Source: Clostridia bacterium
GTDB taxonomy: Bacteria > Bacillota > Clostridia > Christensenellales > Maliibacteriaceae
Direction of reading: 5' to 3'
Assembly (NCBI GenBank): GCA_017935825.1
Contig: JAGBGW010000178.1
Coordinates: 1 to 5,180 of the forward strand
Length of the DNA stretch: 5,180 nt
How positions within the stretch are numbered: the stretch's first letter is position 1; each line of letters opens with the position of its first letter. Under the pieces are notes generated by a model, which was not told the origin of the DNA, did not search any database, and saw only the letters and a list, made by a program, of their open reading frames with translations. Both the position numbers and the translations under genes were made by a program. Positions 1 through 4,441 of the stretch are shown in pieces.

Positions 1-818
1 CCCCCGAAATGCAGGGTACCATCAGTCTTGTGCTTGGTATCGTGATGACCATCGTCATCGCATTGGTTCTTCTGGGCGGCATCAAGCGCATCGGTAAGGT
101 TTCTGAAAAGCTGGTTCCCTTCATGGCGCTTTTGTACATCGTCCTTGGCATCGGCATCGTCGTGATCAACTTTAAGCACGTGCCTGCTGTATTTGCATCC
201 ATCTTCCGCGGTGCATTCAATCCTTCCGCTGTCACCGGCGGTATCGTTGGTACCATGGTGGTCAGCCTGCAAAAGGGTATCGCACGCGGTATCTTCTCCA
301 ACGAGGCAGGTCTTGGTACTGGTTCCATCGCACATGCTTCTTCCGACGTGAAGGATCCTGTGGAACAGGGCGTATTTGGCATCTTCGAAGTCTTTGCCGA
401 TACCATCATCATCTGCACGCTGACTGCTCTTGCAATTCTTTGCAGCGGAATCACCGTCAACTACGGTGTCGGCGCAGGTGCTGAACTTACCATCAGCGGC
501 TTTGTTGCAACCTACGGCAACTGGGTCAGCATCTTCACTGCAGTTGCAATGTGCTGCTTTGCATTCTCCACCATCCTTGGCTGGGGTCTGTACGGCGCAC
601 GCTGCATGGAGTACATCACTTCTTCCAAGTGGATCAAGCCCTTCATGATCGTCTATTCTCTGATGGCGATCGTCGGCGCTACGATGGATCTGGAGCTTCT
701 TTGGAGCATTGCTGAGACCTTCAACGGCCTCATGGCGATCCCCAACCTGATCGCACTGTTCCTGCTTTCGGGCACGGTGGTCAAGCTGGTCAAAGAAAAA
801 TTTAGCAAGGCAAATTAA
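1..818 (+). CDS. AGCS-family sodium:alanine/glycine symporter, C-terminal part (5' truncated by window edge)
   Basis: An inner-membrane Na+-coupled amino acid carrier of the alanine/glycine:cation symporter family, which imports alanine, glycine or similar small amino acids. The frame is open to the left edge (codons begin at base 3), so the Met at base 9 is internal. Family members are usually about 450-480 residues and some 270 are present here, so roughly 40% is missing upstream. Counting from the Met at 9, the family hallmark ARGIFSNEAGLGTGS lies at about residues 92-106. It is followed by DPVEQGVFGIFEVFADT (about 116-132) and the C-terminal NGLMAIPNLIAL (about 239-250). Several hydrophobic helices are visible, at about 5-23, 38-54, 74-87, 128-147, 172-192, 210-226 and 240-258. 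A lysine-rich cytoplasmic tail ends at TAA 816-818. Codon use is strongly biased (ctt, ggt, atc, tcc), as in the proline symporter at the other end, which suggests good expression. The family call is firm; the exact substrate is not readable from sequence. Confidence 0.93.
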   Translation, partial: PEMQGTISLVLGIVMTIVIALVLLGGIKRIGKVSEKLVPFMALLYIVLGIGIVVINFKHVPAVFASIFRGAFNPSAVTGGIVGTMVVSLQKGIARGIFSNEAGLGTGSIAHASSDVKDPVEQGVFGIFEVFADTIIICTLTALAILCSGITVNYGVGAGAELTISGFVATYGNWVSIFTAVAMCCFAFSTILGWGLYGARCMEYITSSKWIKPFMIVYSLMAIVGATMDLELLWSIAETFNGLMAIPNLIALFLLSGTVVKLVKEKFSKAN

Positions 819-826
819 AAAACAAG

Positions 827-858
827 AACTGCGGATGGTTTTCATCCGCAGTTTTTTT
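827..858 (+). terminator. Rho-independent terminator of the AGCS symporter gene
   Basis: An 11-bp perfect stem (AACTGCGGATG 827-837 with CATCCGCAGTT 843-853) closes a 5-nt loop. It is followed by a run of seven T, 852-858. It begins 9 bases after the stop codon, so the symporter is the last gene of its transcript. Confidence 0.95.
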
Positions 859-867
859 GTGTATACT
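839..867 (+). promoter_or_regulatory. Possible sigma-A promoter for the acetamidase-family gene
   Basis: TATACT (862-867, 5 of 6 matches to the -10 consensus) lies 17 bases after TTTTCA (839-844, 4 of 6 matches to the -35). The inferred leader would be about 40 nt. The -35 falls inside the loop of the preceding terminator, so the promoter would be embedded in the end of the upstream gene. The terminator itself argues that the downstream gene needs its own promoter. This match is weak and unproven. Confidence 0.4.
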
Positions 868-915
868 GGTAATAACGTTTTTGTACGAACTATTTTTATA
901 TAAGGAGAAATACCA

Positions 916-1812
916 ATGCTTGTAATCGAAAGAGACTATGCCGTAGGCGTTATGTCTGCAAACAATGCGCCTGCTGCCCATTGTAAGGACGGCGACATTG
1001 TGGAATTTGTCACCCGCGACTGCTTTGACGATTGCATCGTGTCCGAAACCGGTCCCATGCTGCCCCATAAGCAGTTTTCCAACCCCGTCATCGGTCCCCT
1101 TTATATCGAAGGCGCAGAGCCCGGCGATGTGCTTAAAGTTGACATTTTGAAAATGGAAGTTGCCGATACGGGCATCATCCGCACCACCCCCGGCTGCGCG
1201 CCCTTTGACGATATCGTTACGGAGAAGCTGCCCCGTATCTATCAGATCCGCGACAACAAGATTATCTTTGATGACAAGCTTTCCCTTGATCTTGACATCA
1301 TGATCGGCTGCATCGGTACCGCACCTGCAGGGGAGGATATCGACACCAAGACCCCCGGCAAGCACGGCGGCAACATGGACTGCCGCAAGATCACCCAGGG
1401 CTGCAGCCTGTATCTTCCCGTCACCACCCCCGGCGCGCTGTTCTGCCTTGGCGACCTGCACGCAAAGATGGCTGACGGCGAAGTGGCAAGCTGTGGTATG
1501 GAATGCCGCGGCCGCGTACAGGTGCAGGTCCATGTCCTGAAAAACGTGGATCTTCCCACCCCCATGGTGGTCGATGACACCCACATGATGACCATCCAGT
1601 CCGAACCCACGCTGGACGAAGCAAGTGTCACCGCATCCCGTGCAATGCGCGATTTCCTGGTGAAGTCCTGCGGTCTTGATTCCATTGGCGCATGCATGCT
1701 GCTGTCCCTGGTGGGTGACCTGATCGTCTGTCAGATCGTCGATCCTTTGATGACGGTGCGTATGGAAGTGCCGCTGGACGTACTTGCAACCTATGGCGTA
1801 AAGCTGCCGTAA
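916..1812 (+). CDS. Acetamidase/formamidase-family amidohydrolase
   Basis: A 298-residue cytosolic protein of the FmdA/AmdA family (acetamidase/formamidase). Known members hydrolyse short amides such as formamide or acetamide to ammonia and the carboxylic acid. The family blocks are in order: NPVIGPLYIEGAEPGD (56-71), TPGKHGGNMD (146-155), FCLGDLHAKMADGEV (176-190) and a late VGDL (266-269) followed by VDP (275-277). There is no signal peptide or membrane segment. The length fits the shorter, roughly 300-residue bacterial members rather than the 400-residue classical formamidases. The ATG start is supported by AAGGAG at 902-907, 8 nt upstream, and the gene ends at TAA 1810-1812. It lies 97 bases after the AGCS symporter but is separated from it by a strong terminator, so it is probably monocistronic. 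Its neighbourhood of amino acid carriers fits nitrogen scavenging, but the true substrate is unknown and many family members are uncharacterised. Confidence 0.93.
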   Translation: MLVIERDYAVGVMSANNAPAAHCKDGDIVEFVTRDCFDDCIVSETGPMLPHKQFSNPVIGPLYIEGAEPGDVLKVDILKMEVADTGIIRTTPGCAPFDDIVTEKLPRIYQIRDNKIIFDDKLSLDLDIMIGCIGTAPAGEDIDTKTPGKHGGNMDCRKITQGCSLYLPVTTPGALFCLGDLHAKMADGEVASCGMECRGRVQVQVHVLKNVDLPTPMVVDDTHMMTIQSEPTLDEASVTASRAMRDFLVKSCGLDSIGACMLLSLVGDLIVCQIVDPLMTVRMEVPLDVLATYGVKLP

Positions 1813-1824
1813 AATCAAATTCTC

Positions 1825-1853
1825 AAGCCGATGCTGATGCATCGGCTTTTTTT
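1825..1853 (+). terminator. Rho-independent terminator of the acetamidase-family gene
   Basis: A perfect 10-bp stem (AAGCCGATGC 1825-1834 with GCATCGGCTT 1839-1848) closes a 4-nt loop, TGAT. It is followed by seven T, 1847-1853. It sits 12 bases after the stop codon and insulates the acetamidase gene from the lysis cassette. Confidence 0.95.
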
Positions 1854-1877
1854 ATGCCCAATTTTCTGTGGATCTGA

Positions 1878-1906
1878 TTGGTGGACAGTGAAGGCTTCAA
1901 TACAAT
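1878..1906 (+). promoter_or_regulatory. Candidate sigma-A promoter of the lysis cassette
   Basis: TTGGTG (1878-1883) and TACAAT (1901-1906, 5 of 6 matches to TATAAT) are separated by 17 bases. They lie in the 110-base gap between the acetamidase terminator and the first lysis gene. The inferred transcript would start near 1913, giving a leader of about 50 nt that is locally GC-rich (GCGCAGCGGGGCGCGC, 1915-1930). The -35 is poor, so expression would be weak or need an activator. A short-spaced alternative -35, TGGACA at 1882-1887, is only 13 bases from the -10. Confidence 0.4.
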
Positions 1907-1945
1907 GTTACAAGGCGCAGCGGGGCGCGCAGATTCATAGAATGG

Positions 1946-1954
1946 AAAGGAAGG
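1946..1954 (+). promoter_or_regulatory. Ribosome binding site that fixes the GTG start of the XhlA-like gene
   Basis: The purine run AAAGGAAGG ends 8 bases before GTG 1963. The only nearby in-frame ATG (1942-1944) lies immediately upstream of this run, with no Shine-Dalgarno of its own. The ATG at 1961-1963 runs straight into TGA. The GTG is therefore the best start. Confidence 0.7.
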
Positions 1955-1962
1955 TACTTTAT

Positions 1963-2262
1963 GTGACGAATGAACAGATCGTAACTGCGCTGAAAGATAC
2001 GGAAAGCCGCAGCAAAAGCAACACCCACCGCATTGATCGCATGGAGGAACGGCAGGACAATCTGGATAAACTAGTGTCTTCCGTATCCGTCATGGCGGAA
2101 AAGCAGGAGCGAATGGAAGGGGACATTGGTGAGATTAAGACCGATGTAAAGGCCTTGGCGGGCGTGCCTGCCAGACGCTGGGAGACTGTGGCAGATAAAT
2201 TTCTCATGGCACTTGTAGGTGCCCTTACAGCGTATATGCTCAACAGAATCGGAATTTTGTAA
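1963..2262 (+). CDS. XhlA-like phage lysis accessory protein (coiled coil plus C-terminal membrane anchor)
   Basis: A small 99-residue protein starting at GTG. Residues about 4-66 are highly charged and helical with heptad-like spacing (RIDRMEERQDNLDKL, then MAEKQERMEGDIGEIKTDVKAL), so they probably form a coiled coil. A short VPARRWETV linker (68-76) leads to one hydrophobic segment, about 79-97 (KFLMALVGALTAYML), ending NRIGIL. This is the architecture of haemolysin XhlA-type proteins, which act with a holin and an amidase in phage or defective-prophage lysis; in Bacillus PBSX, xhlA-xhlB-xlyA is the known precedent. The gene is first in a three-gene cassette. Its TAA overlaps the start of the next gene's Shine-Dalgarno, indicating co-translation. 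An in-frame upstream ATG at 1942 would add 7 residues but lacks a ribosome binding site. Family membership is inferred from architecture and context rather than a decisive motif. Confidence 0.8.
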   Translation: MTNEQIVTALKDTESRSKSNTHRIDRMEERQDNLDKLVSSVSVMAEKQERMEGDIGEIKTDVKALAGVPARRWETVADKFLMALVGALTAYMLNRIGIL

Positions 2263-2270
2263 AGGAGGTG
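2261..2270 (+). promoter_or_regulatory. Near-perfect Shine-Dalgarno for the small holin-like gene
   Basis: AAAGGAGGTG lies 4 bases before ATG 2275 and overlaps the TAA of the preceding gene. It is the strongest ribosome binding site in the window. It supports translation of the 59-residue frame instead of a GTG at 2268 that falls inside the Shine-Dalgarno itself. Confidence 0.85.
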
Positions 2271-2274
2271 AAAC

Positions 2275-2454
2275 ATGAAAGAACGATTTTTGAATTTGAT
2301 TTCAGTCAAAAGCCTTGTGACGATCATGATGACGGCGCTGATGGGCGTGATGCTGCTGTGCGATGTGGACCCTCCCAAGGAACTCTTAAGCCTGTACTGC
2401 ACCACCTACGGCTCGGTCATGACCTACTACTTTACCCGAAAGGACGTGGTTTGA
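2275..2454 (+). CDS. Small holin-like membrane protein (59 aa)
   Basis: A 59-residue protein beginning MKERFLNLISVKSLVT and ending YYFTRKDVV. It has a first hydrophobic helix at about 13-29, a polar turn DVDPPKE (30-36), and a second weaker hydrophobic stretch at about 37-53 (LLSLYCTTYGSVMTYYF). The 'ISVKSLVT' start and aromatic 'TYYF' end resemble the short holin-like proteins that precede endolysins in Clostridia prophages. Such proteins are thought to permeabilise the membrane or help release the endolysin. It is translated from a near-perfect Shine-Dalgarno 12 bases after the XhlA-like gene. Its TGA (2452-2454) overlaps the ATG of the endolysin by one base, a classic coupled junction. Holin function is inferred from size, hydrophobicity and position. 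The gene is easy to miss because a longer open frame covers the same bases in another phase. Confidence 0.8.
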   Translation: MKERFLNLISVKSLVTIMMTALMGVMLLCDVDPPKELLSLYCTTYGSVMTYYFTRKDVV

Positions 2455-3221
2455 TGAAGATCATCGAAAAGACTTACAGCTTTGGCGGCATGGAAATCCG
2501 TAAATCCACCCGCCGCATCATTCTGCACCATGCGGCGGCGGTGACCTGCTCTGCCGACGACGTGCATCGCTGGCATAAGGCACGGGGCTGGGCAGGTATC
2601 GGCTACCATTTCTTTATCCGAAAAGATGGCAGTGTCTACCGTGCAAGACCTGAAAAGTACGTGGGTGCTCACGCAGGCGGCGCCAATTACGACAGCATCG
2701 GCATTTGCTTTGAGGGCAATTACGACACCGAACCGACCATGCCCGATGTACAGCGCATTGCAGGCAGTGAGCTTGTATCTTTTTTGAAAGAGAAATACGG
2801 CATCACCCGTGTGCAAGGACATCGTGACGTGGGTTCCACCGCTTGCCCAGGCAGATACTTCCCCTTTGAAGAAATTGCCGAAGGCGTGGAAAACGCACCT
2901 TGCGAAAACTGCGTTTATAATGGGCGATCCTTCATCCGCGATTTGCAGAAGCTTTTGCAGCAGGAGGAAACAGGGGAGGCGGACGAAGCACTTCGAAATG
3001 CTCTGCCGCAGGTGTCCGCTTCGCAGAATCGCGCCCATCCCGTGGTCAAAGCACTGCAGGTACGGCTGTTTGCACTGGGATATAACTTCCCCAAATACGG
3101 TGCAGACGGAGACTTCGGTGCAGAGACAGGGGATGCGGTGGAAGCTTTCCAGAAAGCCCGCAGCCTTTCTGCCGACCGCATCGTGGGTGAAGATACCTGG
3201 GATGCACTGATGAAAGATTGA
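2454..3221 (+). CDS. Phage-type endolysin: N-acetylmuramoyl-L-alanine amidase (Amidase_2) with peptidoglycan-binding domain
   Basis: A 255-residue cell-wall hydrolase that cleaves the bond between N-acetylmuramic acid and L-alanine. The N-terminal Amidase_2 domain (about 15-140) shows the zinc ligands in place: His in IILHHA (25 or 26), His123 in GHRD and Cys131 in ACPG. It also has GIGYHFFI (48-55) and NYDSIGICFEGNY (78-90). A linker with CENC (150-153) leads to a degenerate half-repeat, NGRSFIRDLQKLL (156-168), then a good PG_binding_1 domain (about 193-254) with KALQVRLFALGY, DGDFGAETGDAVEAFQ and EDTWDALM. There is no signal peptide, as expected for a holin-dependent endolysin. ATG 2454 overlaps the upstream TGA and has AAAGGA (2439-2444) 9 nt before it. 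A GTG at 2268 in the same frame would add 62 residues without endolysin similarity and would bury the holin gene, so it is rejected. The gene ends at TGA 3219-3221, just before a hairpin array. Confidence 0.93.
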   Translation: MKIIEKTYSFGGMEIRKSTRRIILHHAAAVTCSADDVHRWHKARGWAGIGYHFFIRKDGSVYRARPEKYVGAHAGGANYDSIGICFEGNYDTEPTMPDVQRIAGSELVSFLKEKYGITRVQGHRDVGSTACPGRYFPFEEIAEGVENAPCENCVYNGRSFIRDLQKLLQQEETGEADEALRNALPQVSASQNRAHPVVKALQVRLFALGYNFPKYGADGDFGAETGDAVEAFQKARSLSADRIVGEDTWDALMKD

Positions 3222-3224
3222 GCA

Positions 3225-3287
3225 GCACCCCTTCCGTCACGGCTTCGCCGTGCCACCTCCCCCGCTGCAAGCGGGGGAGGCTTTTTT
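3225..3287 (+). repeat. Tandem-hairpin dispersed repeat element (REP/MITE-like), also acting as the endolysin terminator
   Basis: The stretch contains two adjacent hairpins: CACGGC-TTC-GCCGTG (3238-3252), then a C-rich/G-rich stem (3256-3280). The phrase CCTTCCGTCACGGCTTCGCC and the following 'CCACCTCCCCC' block match, from memory, a family of short non-coding repeats found many times in Faecalibacterium-like and other Oscillospiraceae genomes, usually between genes. Copy number in this genome cannot be judged from one window. The element lies directly after the endolysin stop and may be the junction of a past insertion. Confidence 0.6.
3256..3287 (+). terminator. Rho-independent terminator of the lysis cassette
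   Basis: An 11-bp perfect, very GC-rich stem (CCTCCCCCGCT 3256-3266 with AGCGGGGGAGG 3270-3280) is followed by C and six T, 3282-3287. It is 34 bases past the endolysin stop and is the second hairpin of the repeat element. Confidence 0.92.
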
Positions 3288-3298
3288 ATGCAAAGCAA

Positions 3299-3326
3299 AA
3301 CAGCCCAAGCGATTGTCTGGGCTGTT
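3299..3326 (-). terminator. Terminator of the DegV-family gene, possibly bidirectional
   Basis: A 9-bp stem (AACAGCCCA 3299-3307 with TGGGCTGTT 3318-3326) closes a 10-nt loop. Read on the minus strand it lies just past the DegV stop and ends in TTTTGCTTT. Read on the plus strand it is followed by ATTTTTCTT, so it may also stop readthrough from the lysis cassette. Confidence 0.8.
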
Positions 3327-3333
3327 ATTTTTC

Positions 3334-4161
3334 TTATTCACCTTTTACGTAGATATAGCCAAACGCGTTGGGACCCCAATGGCAGGCGATGGAGGGGATG
3401 AGGTTATCGTAGGCGGCGACCATGGCCTGGATTTCAGGGGGCGACATGGCGATGACCTGATCGATGTTATCCTTATTATAGGTATAGGATGCGATGATGC
3501 CGTAGGTGGGATCGCACTTATCTGCCACCGTCATGTCCACGATCTGCTTCATGGCGGCTTTGAGGCCACGCTTTTTGCAAAGCACGGTGACTTTACTTTC
3601 CACAAAACCGATAACGGGCTTGATGGAAAGCATGGTGCCGAACATCCAGGAAAGTTTGCTCAAGCGACCGCCTGCAAGCAGGTAGTCGAGGGTTTCGGGA
3701 ATTGCTGCAGTGACGATGCGGGGCACGAGGGCATCCAGCTTTTTCACGATCACGTCAAGGGGCTCGGTCTCGTACTTTCTTGCCTCCATCACAAGGAAGC
3801 GGATGCCGCCCACAGCCATTTGGGAATCGAAAACTGCAACGTGGGGGTTATCGGCAAACAGCATCTTCATCGTCTGGAAGGTGCCGGAGATGCCAGAGGA
3901 AATGGTGATGATCAGCACATCGTCGCCTGCGGCAGTATATCCTTGTACAAGATTCTGCGTGTCCTCCAGCGAGGGCAGGGACGTCTTGGGAAATTCGTTC
4001 AGGTTGATCAGGCGGTTGTAGAACTCATCCACACTCAGGTCCACGCCGTCCAAAAAGGAATCATTTCCCATCTGCACGCGAAGGGGAAGGATGTCCACCC
4101 CGTAGAGCGCTTTTTCATCCTGCTTGATGCTGCTGCCCGAATCCACCACAATTCTTAACAT
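3334..4161 (-). CDS. DegV-family fatty-acid-binding protein (FakB-like)
   Basis: A 275-residue cytosolic protein of the DegV family, normal length. Characterised members (FakB) bind a fatty acid and present it to the kinase FakA, which makes acyl-phosphate for phospholipid synthesis. Visible family features are VVDSGS at the N-terminus (5-10), TSLPS (60-64, usually TSQPS), SSGISGTFQ (88-96), FDSQMAVGG (111-119), LDYLLAGGRLSKL (158-170), IKPVIGF (180-186) and HWGP (261-264). Thr60, Ser92 and His261 align with the residues that hold the fatty-acid carboxylate in FakB proteins, to the extent I can place them by eye. The ATG at 4159-4161 has AAAGGAGA (plus-strand 4168-4175) about 6 nt upstream. 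The gene is alone on its strand, convergent with the endolysin and divergent from the proline symporter. No convincing promoter is visible; a weak TGGACA-17-GAAAAT (plus-strand TGTCCA at 4239-4244) is a candidate. No fakA is in the window. Confidence 0.93.
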   Translation of the reverse strand: MLRIVVDSGSSIKQDEKALYGVDILPLRVQMGNDSFLDGVDLSVDEFYNRLINLNEFPKTSLPSLEDTQNLVQGYTAAGDDVLIITISSGISGTFQTMKMLFADNPHVAVFDSQMAVGGIRFLVMEARKYETEPLDVIVKKLDALVPRIVTAAIPETLDYLLAGGRLSKLSWMFGTMLSIKPVIGFVESKVTVLCKKRGLKAAMKQIVDMTVADKCDPTYGIIASYTYNKDNIDQVIAMSPPEIQAMVAAYDNLIPSIACHWGPNAFGYIYVKGE

Positions 4162-4175
4162 GTCGTATCTCCTTT

Positions 4176-4349
4176 ATTTCAAAACCAATGGCTGTAGTTA
4201 TCACTTTATACCATAATTTTCGGCGAATTCGATTTGTGTGTCCAGGTTGTTTCCCCTCCGTTAAAACCAAATGTGACAATTCACCGTCAAGTGTTTCAGG
4301 GATTGCGGAATTATATCGAATACATCGCAAAGAAAATGTTAAGATGCGC
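4176..4349. other. Divergent intergenic region upstream of the DegV-family and PutP genes
   Basis: I find no supported gene in this AT-rich stretch between the two divergent genes. It would carry the control signals of the minus-strand DegV gene, where a TATAAA (plus-strand TTTATA, 4205-4210) has no good -35 partner. It also holds the upstream part of the PutP promoter region. A perfect 8-bp palindrome, CGAATTCG (4224-4231), is the only other symmetric feature I noted, and it may be chance. Confidence 0.6.
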
Positions 4350-4366
4350 TTGAAAGTCGTTAAGAT
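4338..4366 (+). repeat. Direct repeat GTTAAGAT straddling the PutP promoter -35 box
   Basis: GTTAAGAT occurs at 4338-4345 and again at 4359-4366, 21 bases apart start to start, about two helical turns. One copy is just upstream of the -35 and the other is inside the spacer. Both are followed closely by GC. The spacing would let a dimeric regulator bind one DNA face; the regulator is unknown. Confidence 0.5.
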
Positions 4367-4378
4367 ATGCTGTATAAT
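4350..4378 (+). promoter_or_regulatory. Near-consensus sigma-A promoter of the PutP-type gene
   Basis: TTGAAA (4350-4355, 5 of 6 matches) and a perfect TATAAT (4373-4378) are separated by the ideal 17 bases. Transcription would start near 4385, giving a leader of about 55-60 nt before ATG 4442. This is the best promoter in the window. It is overlapped by a GTTAAGAT direct repeat. Confidence 0.85.
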
Positions 4379-4399
4379 GCAACGTGTTTGATGATAGAT

Positions 4400-4435
4400 T
4401 TACATGTTTATCATGAAAATATTTCATGTAAGGAG
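4400..4435 (+). promoter_or_regulatory. Nested palindromes overlapping the PutP ribosome binding site
   Basis: CATGAAA (4412-4418) pairs with TTTCATG (4422-4428) across ATA. TTACATG (4400-4406) can instead pair with CATGTAA (4425-4431). Both use the same CATG at 4425-4428, and the outer stem reaches into the Shine-Dalgarno AAGGAG (4430-4435), 6 nt before ATG 4442. They could be a protein operator or alternative RNA hairpins affecting translation. The stems are short and AT-rich, so RNA stability is doubtful. Confidence 0.5.
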
Positions 4436-4441
4436 TTTGAC

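Noticed and set aside
897..902. TATATA as the -10 of the acetamidase-family gene
   Set aside because: Transcription would start after the ribosome binding site, and no -35 lies 16-18 bases upstream.
802..1842. Long minus-strand open frame opposite the acetamidase-family gene
   Set aside because: Its His- and Gly-rich, repetitive composition is that of an antisense shadow. It runs through both terminators and has no family motif, while the plus strand carries a full recognisable protein.
1831..1962. Upstream extension of the XhlA-like protein from the ATG at 1831
   Set aside because: It would start inside the acetamidase terminator stem, has no ribosome binding site, and adds Cys/Trp-rich sequence unlike the rest of the protein.
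2268..2453. N-terminal extension of the endolysin from GTG 2268
   Set aside because: The GTG lies inside the holin Shine-Dalgarno, the added residues show no amidase similarity, and the ATG at 2454 has a coupled stop/start junction.
3250..4158. Long plus-strand open frame opposite the DegV-family gene
   Set aside because: It begins inside the terminator hairpin and is His/Asp/Gly-rich like a reverse-complement shadow. The minus strand encodes a complete DegV protein with a good ribosome binding site.
4270..4284. CRP-like half-sites TGTGA and TCACC upstream of the PutP gene
   Set aside because: The spacing is 4 bases instead of the 6 expected for a CRP/FNR-type site and the second half is imperfect, so it is probably chance.
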